Below, piece after piece: positions 34,033-40,643 of a DNA stretch of 40,643 nt (position 1 is its first letter; every line of letters begins with the position of its first letter). A model generated the notes under the pieces. It was not told where the DNA came from, did no database searches, and saw only the letters and a list, made by a program, of their open reading frames with translations. Source of the stretch: Rhizobiales bacterium PAR1 (GTDB lineage Bacteria; Pseudomonadota; Alphaproteobacteria; Rhizobiales; Beijerinckiaceae); contig NKIW01000014.1 of NCBI GenBank assembly GCA_002256205.1, positions 1 through 40,643 on the forward strand, in the 5' to 3' direction. The position numbers were made by a program, and so were the translations under genes.

Positions 34033-34482
34033 TCATGTGGCTGAGGCCGGGCTCTGGTCTACCGTGAGCCCGATGGCCTTGCCGGCGAGATCGAGGAAGA
34101 TCGCGCGCTCGGTCTCGCTCAGGCCGGCGAGAATTTCCGCCTGCAAGGCGATGACTACGGGCCGCGTCGCCTCCAGAAGGGCCTCGCCCTTTTCGGTCAA
34201 CCGCACCTCGCGGGCGCGACGATCCAGCCGGGAGACGGTACGCGCGATGGTGCCTTTATGCTCGAGCCGGTCGATCACGCCGCCGATGGTCGCGCGATCA
34301 TAGCCGATTTCCGCCGCAACCCGCGCCTGATCGATCCCCGGCGTGGCGGCAATGGCGCTCATCGCCGCAAATTGCACCGGCGTCAGGTCCAGCCCGAGTG
34401 CCTGCATGCGTGTGGAGAACGCCTGCGTCGAATGCTGGTGCAGGCGCCGGATGAGGTGCCCGGCCATTCGGTAGACGTCCAT
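34033..34482 (-). CDS. MarR-family regulator of the divergent monooxygenase gene
   Basis: 149 residues from ATG 34482 after GAGAGGAAG; the longer frame begins with unrelated sequence. Winged helix core TPVQFAAMSAIAATPGIDQARVAAEIGYDRATIGGVIDRLEHKGTIARTVSRLDRRAREVRLTEKGEALL. Divergent from a probable 3-hydroxybenzoate 4-monooxygenase, as MobR is from mobA in Comamonas testosteroni. Two near-identical 15-base operators lie between them, one placed across the monooxygenase promoter, which fits ligand-relieved repression. Confidence 0.9.
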   Translation of the reverse strand: MDVYRMAGHLIRRLHQHSTQAFSTRMQALGLDLTPVQFAAMSAIAATPGIDQARVAAEIGYDRATIGGVIDRLEHKGTIARTVSRLDRRAREVRLTEKGEALLEATRPVVIALQAEILAGLSETERAIFLDLAGKAIGLTVDQSPASAT

Positions 34483-34544
34483 GATGCTTCCTCTCTGGGT
34501 ATAAAAATCAAAAAACAACGTGGAAACAATACAATACGGAAAAT

Positions 34545-34559
34545 GATATGTCTACATAT
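34545..34559. promoter_or_regulatory. MarR operator candidate 1 (MarR-gene side)
   Basis: GATATGTCTACATAT, itself palindromic about ATGT-CT-ACAT. Its reverse complement matches operator 2 at 13 of 15 bases. It lies 63 bases upstream of the MarR start and probably autoregulates that gene. Confidence 0.65.
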
Positions 34560-34566
34560 TTTCTAA

Positions 34567-34595
34567 TTGACGAAAACGGTATGTAGACTTATCGT
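34567..34595 (+). promoter_or_regulatory. Promoter of the monooxygenase gene overlapped by MarR operator 2
   Basis: TTGACG (34567-34572), 17 bases, TATCGT (34590-34595) forms a sigma-70-like promoter. Operator 2, GTATGTAGACTTATC at 34579-34593, fills the spacer and enters the -10 box, so a bound repressor would block polymerase. The operator centres are 34 bases apart. Confidence 0.6.
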
Positions 34596-34647
34596 TTTTC
34601 AAAATCGAGCCATCAAGGCTCATGGCAAAGCTGCCGGGAGAGAAACG

Positions 34648-36570
34648 ATGCAGTATTACATGGATGGATTTCGTGGCGGGAACCCGGCCCGGAAGGTGGC
34701 GGCGGACAATCACCGTGATCGCTCCGAGAATTCGCCCCTGCCCGCCAAGGTCGACGTCCTGATCGCGGGTACCGGTCCCGCCGGGCTGTGCCTTGCTGCG
34801 CAACTCTCGCAGTTTCCAGAAATCAGCACGATGATCGTCGAACGCAGCCCCGCCAATATTGAGAAGGGCAAGGCGGATGGCATCAACACCCGCACGATGG
34901 AGATGTTTCAGGCCTTCGGTTTCGCCGAAGCGGTAAAGCGCGAAAGCTACTGGGTGAACCAGACCGCGTTCTGGATGCCGGACCCCGCAAACCCCGGCCA
35001 TATCCGCCGGATCGGCCGGGTGCAGGATGTCGCGGATGATTCTTCGGAGATGCCGCATATCCTGATCAATCAGGCGCGCGTGCATGAACTCTTCCTGGAG
35101 GTGATGCGGAATTCTCCCTCCCGCCTCGCGCCGGATTACGGCTGGGGCGTGCGCAGCCTTGAGATCGACCCGACAACCGAGGATCACCCCGTCACGGTCA
35201 CGCTGGAAAATACCGGCGTCAACGCCGGCGAAACGAAGGCCGTCCGCGCGAATTACGTTGTCGGTTGTGATGGCGCGCGCTCGGTCGTGCGGCAGGCAAT
35301 CGGCGGTGAACTCCACGGCGATGCCGCGCATCAGGCCTGGGGCGTGATGGATATCCTCGCCAATACCGATTTTCCCGATGTACGGCAGAAATGCCTGATT
35401 GCCTCGGCGCAGCAGGGCAATGTCTTGATTTTGCCGCGCGAGGGCGGCTATCTCTTCCGCATGTATGTCGAGCTGGACAAGCTCAATCCGGATGAGCGCG
35501 TGGCGGATCGCCAGTTCACACAAAGCGACATGATCGCGGCGGCAAACCGGATCATGAAGCCCTATACCATCGATGTGAAAGAGGTCGTCTGGTGGTCGAT
35601 TTATGAAATCGGCCATCGCATGACCGACCGCTTCGATGATGTGCCTGAAGGCGCCGCCGGCAGCCGGGCGCCGCGCGTCTTTACCGCTGGCGATGCCTGC
35701 CACACCCATAGCCCGAAGGCGGGTCAGGGCATGAACGTTTCCATGCAGGATACCTTCAACCTCGGATGGAAGCTCGCGCATGTGCTTCAGGGCCGCGCTG
35801 CACCAAAGCTGCTGCACAGCTATTCCGCCGAGCGCTGGGCGGAAGCGAAACGCCTTGTCGATACCGATCACCAATGGGCACGCATCATGTCCGCGCCGCC
35901 GGGACAATCCGAGCTCGACAGCGGTGACGAGCCGCGCATCGTCGAGCACTTCAAGGCGAACCTTGAATTCACCGGCGGTCTGGCGGTGAAATACGACCCT
36001 TCCGCCCTCGTCGGCCCCGCGACGCATCAGACGCTGGCCAGTGGTCTGGAAATTGGCCGCCGCTTCCATTCGGCGCCGGTTGTGCGGCTCTCCGACGCCA
36101 AGCAGATGCAGCTTGGCCATGTCGCCGAAGCCGATGGCCGCTGGCGGCTCTATGCCTTCGCCGGCCGCGATGATGCCGGTTTGCCGGGCTCAGCGATCGC
36201 AAAGCTCGCCGATTGGCTTCAGAACGATCTGGCCTCACCTGTCGTGAAATTCGTTCGCCCCGGCGAAGATGTCGATGCGCTGATCGACTTCCGTGCGATT
36301 TTCCAGCAGACCTTCGAGGCCCTCGCCTATGAGCAGATGCCCGCGCTGCTGCGCCCGACAAAGGGTCGTCTTCAGCTTCAGGACCACGAGAAGGTGTTCT
36401 GTGTCGATCACAAGGGCTGGGGCGATATCTTCGAGATGCGTGGCATCAACCGCACTAAGGGCTGCATGATCCTTGTGCGCCCGGATCAGTATATCGCACA
36501 GATCCTGCCGCTCGATGCCTCTCGTGATCTGGCGGCGTTCTTTGAGGTGATCTACCGGACACCCCACTAG
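34648..36570 (+). CDS. mobA: Probable 3-hydroxybenzoate 4-monooxygenase (MobA-like flavoprotein)
   Basis: 640 residues from ATG 34648. FAD site GTGPAG at 41-46, VGCDGARSVVR and the second FAD motif AGDACHTHSPKAGQGMNVSMQDTFNLGWKLA, then a C-terminal thioredoxin-like domain, as in phenol 2-monooxygenase-type hydroxylases. The stretches ADGINTRTMEMFQAF, RVQDVADDSSEMPHILINQARVHELFLEVMRNSPSRL and IGRRFHSAPVVRLSDAKQMQLGHVAEADGRWRLYAF closely resemble MobA of C. testosteroni, and length and MarR neighbour agree. The product would be protocatechuate; ring-cleavage genes are not on this plasmid. Another phenolic substrate is possible. Confidence 0.8.
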   Translation: MQYYMDGFRGGNPARKVAADNHRDRSENSPLPAKVDVLIAGTGPAGLCLAAQLSQFPEISTMIVERSPANIEKGKADGINTRTMEMFQAFGFAEAVKRESYWVNQTAFWMPDPANPGHIRRIGRVQDVADDSSEMPHILINQARVHELFLEVMRNSPSRLAPDYGWGVRSLEIDPTTEDHPVTVTLENTGVNAGETKAVRANYVVGCDGARSVVRQAIGGELHGDAAHQAWGVMDILANTDFPDVRQKCLIASAQQGNVLILPREGGYLFRMYVELDKLNPDERVADRQFTQSDMIAAANRIMKPYTIDVKEVVWWSIYEIGHRMTDRFDDVPEGAAGSRAPRVFTAGDACHTHSPKAGQGMNVSMQDTFNLGWKLAHVLQGRAAPKLLHSYSAERWAEAKRLVDTDHQWARIMSAPPGQSELDSGDEPRIVEHFKANLEFTGGLAVKYDPSALVGPATHQTLASGLEIGRRFHSAPVVRLSDAKQMQLGHVAEADGRWRLYAFAGRDDAGLPGSAIAKLADWLQNDLASPVVKFVRPGEDVDALIDFRAIFQQTFEALAYEQMPALLRPTKGRLQLQDHEKVFCVDHKGWGDIFEMRGINRTKGCMILVRPDQYIAQILPLDASRDLAAFFEVIYRTPH

Positions 36571-36603
36571 GATCGGCGTCTGTCCTGGTGCTCATTAGGG
36601 CGT

Positions 36604-36667
36604 GTTCAACAAACTTGAAAAATGTTGAACACGTCGCTATGTTCAACGAAAATCTTCAACGTTGAAC
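36604..36667. repeat. Tandem GTTCAAC-N13-GTTGAAC dyads upstream of the nucleotidyltransferase-fold gene
   Basis: Two copies of the same architecture: GTTCAAC (36604-36610) and GTTGAAC (36624-36630), then GTTCAAC (36641-36647) and GTTGAAC (36661-36667). Both spacers are 13 bases and the period is 37. The first extends to perfect 10-base arms (CGTGTTCAAC/GTTGAACACG). The last arm also forms TTCAACGTTGAA at 36655-36666. The array ends seven bases before the ATG, so a bound protein would block transcription start or translation. Confidence 0.7.
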
Positions 36668-36674
36668 ACAAAAC

Positions 36675-37703
36675 ATGCGCCAGAATCTCTCAACCGTCGC
36701 CCATGCCGCCTACCATGATCTGTTGCGTTCGCTGAAGGACGAGGCAGTCTCGGAAATCCGTGGCACGCCGGCCCGCGTCGTGCGAGGCGCGAAAGCCTAT
36801 TGGTATGACACCTACCGCATCGGTTCGGATGTCCGCAAAGCCTATATCGGCGAGGATACGCCGGAGTTACGCGAGCGCCTCGACCGCGCGGTGGCGATTG
36901 CCGCGATGCGCGAGGAGAGCCAGCGCCACCGCTCCCGGCTCATCCGCATCCTGCGTGCGGAAGGGTTTTCCGGCGTCGATGCCGCGACAGGTTCCCTCCT
37001 CAACGCGATGCAGAAGGCGGGCGTTTTCCGGCTCGGCGGCACGATTGTCGGCACGCAGGCGTTCCGGCTGTACGAGGCGGAACTCGGCGTGCGCTATTCC
37101 TTTGATCAGGCGGCGCAGACCAATGATCTTGATATCGCGAGCTTTGAGCGGCTCTCGCTCGCCCTCGCGGATGTGGTTTCCGAGCCGCTAGGCGCGGTTC
37201 TTGGTGATTTTGCCTTCGAGGCCGTGCCGTCACTGGACCGCGACAAGGTCTGGCGCTGGAAGCAGACCCGTTCCGATCTGCTGGTTGAATTCCTGACCCC
37301 TTCCTTCGAGGATGCTGAGGCGCTCAAGCCCCTGCCCGCGCTCGGGGTTCACGCGCAATCGCTGCATTTCCTGAATTTCCTCATCGCCGAGCCGATCCGG
37401 GCGGCGGTGACCTATCGCAGCGGCGTTCTGGTGCAGATCCCGCGTCCCGAGCGCTTCGCGGTGCACAAGCTGATCGTCGCGGATCGTCGGTTCGAAGGGT
37501 CGGATAGCCTCAAAGCGGTGAAAGATCGCGCGCAGGCCGCCTTTCTGATCGATATCCTCGCTGAGGATCGGCCCGACGATCTCGTCGAGGCCTATGAAGA
37601 TGCCGCCGCGCGCGGGCCGCGCTGGCGCGAACGGCTGGCCGCGACCCTTCAGCGCCTCCCGGTGACGCGGGCGCGGCTTGAGGCGGCGGGTATTCGGCCC
37701 TAG
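36675..37703 (+). CDS. GSU2403-family nucleotidyltransferase-fold protein
   Basis: 342 residues. The central part reads FRLGGTIVGTQAFRLYEAELGV (118-139) then QTNDLDIASF (148-157), the glycine/serine loop and DxD of a nucleotidyltransferase fold, in the arrangement I associate with GSU2403-family proteins. An N-terminal half rich in charged helices precedes it. The acceptor and nucleotide are unknown; relatives of this fold modify proteins, nucleic acids or small molecules, so a regulatory or defence role is possible but not shown. No clear Shine-Dalgarno site; the ATG almost abuts tandem GTTCAAC/GTTGAAC dyads. The 3' end overlaps the convergent small membrane gene by four bases. Confidence 0.7.
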   Translation: MRQNLSTVAHAAYHDLLRSLKDEAVSEIRGTPARVVRGAKAYWYDTYRIGSDVRKAYIGEDTPELRERLDRAVAIAAMREESQRHRSRLIRILRAEGFSGVDAATGSLLNAMQKAGVFRLGGTIVGTQAFRLYEAELGVRYSFDQAAQTNDLDIASFERLSLALADVVSEPLGAVLGDFAFEAVPSLDRDKVWRWKQTRSDLLVEFLTPSFEDAEALKPLPALGVHAQSLHFLNFLIAEPIRAAVTYRSGVLVQIPRPERFAVHKLIVADRRFEGSDSLKAVKDRAQAAFLIDILAEDRPDDLVEAYEDAAARGPRWRERLAATLQRLPVTRARLEAAGIRP

Positions 37704-37858
37704 CGATGGAAATACCAGCTCATGCCGAGCGCGAGCCAAAGCGGGGCCGGCGCGGCGACCCAGAGCAGAAGCCAGGGAAGAAGCTGCGCGATGCGGCCGA
37801 GAAAGCGGACAGGGGCAGGAGGGGTGGGAGTAGCAGACAGGGGGATCGGCGTGGTCAT
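37700..37858 (-). CDS. Small single-pass membrane protein (52 residues)
   Basis: Short gene whose ATG overlaps the stop of the preceding small gene (ATGA at 37858-37855). It has a Pro/Thr-rich N-terminus (1-17), then a hydrophobic helix with many tryptophans (about 22-50: LLPWLLLWVAAPAPLWLALGMSWYF) and a terminal HR. I do not recognise the family. The coupling to the 79-residue gene and the divergent NsrR gene argue that it is real. It could be a small subunit of a membrane complex. Confidence 0.6.
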   Translation of the reverse strand: MTTPIPLSATPTPPAPVRFLGRIAQLLPWLLLWVAAPAPLWLALGMSWYFHR

Positions 37859-38094
37859 GTCAGGCCTCGATAGAACAGGCTGCACAGGATGACGGCGAGA
37901 ATGCCGAGGCGGAACCCGTATTTCGCGGCGGCCTGCAATGCGAGCGAAACGGGGTCGAGACGGGGTAGCGGCATGGTGCGCGCTTCGCGGTGCATGCTGC
38001 CGAGCACCGTCAGATAGAGCGTGAAGGCCATTACTGTGCCGGCTTCCCCGAGAAGGGTGAGCAAGGCGAGTGGGCTCATCGGATCCGTGTTCAT
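37855..38094 (-). CDS. Small two-pass membrane protein (79 residues)
   Basis: From ATG 38094, ten bases after GGGGAG. Two hydrophobic segments (about 9-32 and 58-75) joined by a basic loop with HREART. Not a family I recognise. It is divergent from the NsrR-like gene across 209 bases and translationally coupled to a 52-residue membrane protein. A role in nitric-oxide or nitrosative stress is inferred from position only. Confidence 0.65.
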   Translation of the reverse strand: MNTDPMSPLALLTLLGEAGTVMAFTLYLTVLGSMHREARTMPLPRLDPVSLALQAAAKYGFRLGILAVILCSLFYRGLT

Positions 38095-38235
38095 CGTACT
38101 TGCTCCCCGCAAAGGGATTCATGCTGTCGCTGCTCCTCCATGCCAGTTAGCCGTGCAGGCGCGATGCGGTTTCGTCCGCCGGAGGTATCGTCGCCCAGTG
38201 GAACCGGATGTTTGGACATACGGATCTCCTTAAAG

Positions 38236-38252
38236 ATGTATATTATATGCTT
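38236..38252. promoter_or_regulatory. NsrR-like binding site between nsrR and the small membrane genes
   Basis: ATGTATATTATATGCTT agrees at 14 of 17 positions with the NsrR consensus ATGYATTTTAAATRCAT as I recall it. It lies 52 bases before the NsrR-like start and 142 bases before the divergent start, well placed for control of both. Confidence 0.6.
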
Positions 38253-38303
38253 ATTTAAACGAGATGCTGGTAAAAGCAATATGTTTGAGGCATATTTAAT
38301 CGC

Positions 38304-38759
38304 ATGCGTCTGACCGCCCATACCGATTACGCCCTGCGGATTCTCATGTTCGCCGCTGCGCGCGCCCGCGCGGGCGGAGACGCTACGCGGTTTTCGGTGC
38401 AAATCGCTGCGAAAGCCTATGGGCTCTCACAGAACCACGTGATGAAGATCGTTCAGCGGCTTGCGGGCACCGGCTATCTCCGGAGCACCCGTGGGCGTGG
38501 CGGCGGGCTGGAACTGGGGGTGAACCCTGCCGAGGTGCGGCTGGGGGCGCTCGTCCGCTTTCTCGAACAGGACCAGACGCTGGTTGCCTGCTTCGGCTGC
38601 GAGGAGCCCTGCCGTCTCGGCGGGCAATGCGCGCTGGAACGTGCCCTGCATGAGGCGCTTGAGGCGTTTTACACCTCTCTCGATCGCTTCACGCTGGCCG
38701 ATCTGGTGCTTTCGCCGCGCGTGCTAGCCGGGCTGGAGCGCCACCTAATTCTCACCTGA
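38304..38759 (+). CDS. nsrR: NsrR-like Rrf2-family nitric-oxide-responsive regulator
   Basis: 151 residues. Rrf2 winged helix starting MRLTAHTDYALRILMFAA, with AKAYGLSQNHVMKIVQRLAGTGYLRSTRGRGGGLEL. The cluster-binding region has Cys96, Cys99, Cys103 and Cys109; the C-x6-C-x5-C set (96, 103, 109) is close to the NsrR pattern for a 2Fe-2S or 4Fe-4S cluster. TLADLVLSP near the end is common in NsrR. NsrR proteins repress nitric-oxide defence genes until the cluster reacts with NO. Candidate targets here are itself, the two small membrane genes and the truncated haemoglobin. Confidence 0.85.
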   Translation: MRLTAHTDYALRILMFAAARARAGGDATRFSVQIAAKAYGLSQNHVMKIVQRLAGTGYLRSTRGRGGGLELGVNPAEVRLGALVRFLEQDQTLVACFGCEEPCRLGGQCALERALHEALEAFYTSLDRFTLADLVLSPRVLAGLERHLILT

Positions 38760-38930
38760 TCTGCCGCGTCGCGCGATAAATCCGCGTGTAAAGCTGCCGA
38801 GTATGCGAACAGACAGGCTCACGGCTTTGGAATTTCGAAAAATTTCCTGAAATTTTGGCAGCATCAATACTCAGTAAACACTCCTATGTTCCCATGTCCT
38901 GAATACTGCATATTACCATAGGGGCGTGTC

Positions 38931-40643
38931 GTGAACCAGATAACTGATGCCGAGGCTTGGCAGTTACGCCCGTCACCCAGGCATGATGAAGCGTTCTATG
39001 CCGCACTGATCGAGGCGCTCTACGGTACGCCGAGCACGGTTATCTTCGGCATGATGATGATCAACGGTATCGTGCTGAGCGCCTATTACCTCAGTGGCGA
39101 TCCGGTAATCCTCTGGATGGCAGTCAGCATCGGCGTTATCAACGCCTATCGCGCGGCTGCCCATTGGGCCTATTATCGCTATGCTCGCGGCAAGATTCTT
39201 CGCTCGATCCAGCGCCCCTTTGAATTTTTGGCGCTCAGCGGCGCTTGGGCCACGGCTTTCTCGATCGGCTGTTTTGGCGCCTATACTGTTCTCCATCACC
39301 CGTTCGAAGCTGCCTCGATCCTTGGCGTCGCCCAGACGATGGGGTATCTCGCAGGCATCTCGGGGCGCAACTCGACCCGGCCCTATATTACCCAGGTGCA
39401 GATGGGGCTTGTCTCGATCCCCTTTATTATGGGACTGATCGCCTCAGGGGCGGCTGCCTATCAGTTCATCGGCATCGCGGTAGCGTTCACGTTGCTGGCC
39501 ACGGTTTCGAGCGTGCAATCGATCTACGAGGTGTTTCTCTCGCGCGTCTTCACGATGCGGAAGATGGAATATCTCGCCAACCACGATGCCTTGACCGGGC
39601 TTGCGAACCGCTACGCGCTCCGGAACAAGATGCGCGAATGGCAGGCTGCGGGGCATTCGTTTTTTCTGGTTTCGATTGACCTCGACAATTTCAAGGATGT
39701 GAACGACCTCTTCGGTCACGAGATCGGCGATGCGTTGCTCAAGGATGCCGCCAAGCGCATCAGTCGCCACTTTACTGCGTCGGCGGTCGCGGCCCGCATC
39801 GGCGGCGATGAATTCCTGATCCTGCTGCCGGGCAGCGATATCGCCGGCGCCGTCGCGGTTGCCACCGATGTGGTGAATGATCTGACGTTGCCGTTTGTCG
39901 TCAACAATGTCCGCCTGAGGGCCGGCGCCAGCATCGGCATCGCGCGGAGCGCGGGGCTTTCAGTCGAAGCGGCGATGAAGAACGTCGATCTCGCGCTCTA
40001 TCAGGCCAAGGCCAACGGCAAAAATCAGGTCTGCCTCTACACCCCCGATCTCGGGGCGAAATACGATGAGCGCATCAGTCTGGAGCGGGATCTGCGCAGG
40101 GCGGTTGAGAATGGCGAATTGTCGTTGGCCTACCAGCCCATCGTCAATCCGCGCACGCAGCGGGTCACCTTGGTTGAGGCGCTGCTGCGCTGGAAGCATC
40201 CCGAGCGCGGCTTTATCTCGCCCGTGACCTTCATCCCGATCGCCGAGGCTTCCGGGCTGATCTCGGTCATTGGCACTTGGGTGATGCAGACGGCCTGCCA
40301 ATCCGCCGTGAGCTGGCCGAAAGATGTCGGAGTCAGCGTCAATCTATCGGCCAAGCAGTTCCGGCGCGACCATGACCTCGTGGCGATCGTCAAATCCTGC
40401 CTTCAGATCTCGGGTCTCCAGCCGGAGCGGCTGACGCTGGAAATCACCGAATCCATCCTAATCGACGATCATGACCATGTAATTGGGACGCTGGAGAAAA
40501 TCCGCGCGCTCGGCGTCAAGACCGCGCTCGACGATTTCGGCACCGGCTATTCCTCGCTCAGCTATCTCAGCTTGCTGCCGCTGGACAAGATCAAGCTTGA
40601 CCGCAGCTTTGCCACTTCGATCACCACCTCGGAGCGGAGTGCG
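38931..40643 (+). CDS. Membrane GGDEF-EAL protein (N-terminal 571 residues; continues at 128-376)
   Basis: Probable bifunctional cyclic-di-GMP enzyme. It starts with GTG at 38931 after an AGGGG ribosome-binding site and has no stop before the window ends. Joined across the circle to base 376 it is 653 residues. Residues about 30-195 hold five or six hydrophobic segments, so the sensor part is in the inner membrane. DALTGLANR (219-227) opens the diguanylate cyclase domain, with an intact GGDEF at 291-295. No RxxD is visible five residues upstream, so the usual allosteric inhibition site seems absent. The phosphodiesterase domain has EALLRW (from 416), NLSAKQF, EITES and DDFGTG; the rest lies at the left end. 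Both activities look possible from the motifs; which dominates cannot be told. No neighbouring partner gene is apparent. Confidence 0.92.
   Translation, partial: MNQITDAEAWQLRPSPRHDEAFYAALIEALYGTPSTVIFGMMMINGIVLSAYYLSGDPVILWMAVSIGVINAYRAAAHWAYYRYARGKILRSIQRPFEFLALSGAWATAFSIGCFGAYTVLHHPFEAASILGVAQTMGYLAGISGRNSTRPYITQVQMGLVSIPFIMGLIASGAAAYQFIGIAVAFTLLATVSSVQSIYEVFLSRVFTMRKMEYLANHDALTGLANRYALRNKMREWQAAGHSFFLVSIDLDNFKDVNDLFGHEIGDALLKDAAKRISRHFTASAVAARIGGDEFLILLPGSDIAGAVAVATDVVNDLTLPFVVNNVRLRAGASIGIARSAGLSVEAAMKNVDLALYQAKANGKNQVCLYTPDLGAKYDERISLERDLRRAVENGELSLAYQPIVNPRTQRVTLVEALLRWKHPERGFISPVTFIPIAEASGLISVIGTWVMQTACQSAVSWPKDVGVSVNLSAKQFRRDHDLVAIVKSCLQISGLQPERLTLEITESILIDDHDHVIGTLEKIRALGVKTALDDFGTGYSSLSYLSLLPLDKIKLDRSFATSITTSERSA
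40517..40643. repeat. Terminal direct repeat, right copy (circle overlap)
   Basis: Second copy of the 127-bp overlap found at 1-127. It encodes the DDFGTG and KLDRSF region of the EAL domain. One copy should be removed when the circle is closed. Confidence 0.93.

Noticed and set aside
34552-36120. Minus-strand open frame of 522 codons within the MobA-like gene
   Set aside because: Shadow of a well-supported flavoprotein gene.

Overview
The window looks like one complete circular replicon. Bases 1-127 are identical to bases 40517-40643, and a GGDEF-EAL gene that runs off the right end continues in frame from the left end, so the real circle would be 40,516 bp. It carries a full repABC cassette (repA, repB, repC) with two parS-like 16-mers and an antisense-RNA module between repB and repC. 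repABC plasmids are known from Alphaproteobacteria. The high G+C, the transporter and oxidoreductase families and the flagellin all fit that class; I cannot place it to genus. I see no relaxase, type IV secretion gene, rRNA, tRNA, CRISPR array or intact insertion sequence.

Layout: (1) 420-2573: a carbamoyltransferase-fold enzyme overlapping an EamA exporter, then SlyX. (2) 2578-11963: a LysR regulator divergent from a polyamine/opine-type ABC transporter, followed by four oxidoreductase subunits and RidA. This reads as uptake and oxidation of an amine, imino acid or opine, with RidA hydrolysing reactive imines. (3) 12078-17329: a Tim44-domain protein, a GntR regulator, and a catabolic cluster with an AroQ-like enzyme, a Gfo/Idh/MocA dehydrogenase and an aldo/keto reductase. 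This cluster is decaying: an EthD-type gene has a nonsense codon, and an amino-acid ABC transporter is reduced to fused fragments. (4) 17402-19890: a lone flagellin with its own terminator, then tag on the same strand. (5) 19917-25412: an enolase-superfamily enzyme, a short-chain dehydrogenase-like protein and a polar amino-acid ABC transporter on the minus strand, divergent from a DapA-family lyase.

(6) 25430-29615: replication and partition. (7) 29618-38759: stress and aromatic functions: a group III truncated haemoglobin, a glutathionyl-hydroquinone reductase with DoxX and a LysR regulator, a luciferase-like flavin oxidoreductase, a MarR regulator divergent from a probable 3-hydroxybenzoate 4-monooxygenase, a GSU2403-family nucleotidyltransferase-fold protein behind two matched dyads, and an NsrR-like nitric-oxide regulator divergent from two tiny membrane proteins. 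(8) 38931 across the junction to 376: a membrane-bound GGDEF-EAL protein.

Most of the plasmid is catabolic cargo: three transport-plus-enzyme sets, each with its own regulator. The least explained parts are the nucleotidyltransferase-fold gene with its operator array, the NsrR-linked small membrane proteins, and several enzymes whose usual active-site residues are replaced (carbamoyltransferase, AroQ-like, SDR, DapA-like). Function assignments rest on reading motifs by eye; no database search was possible.
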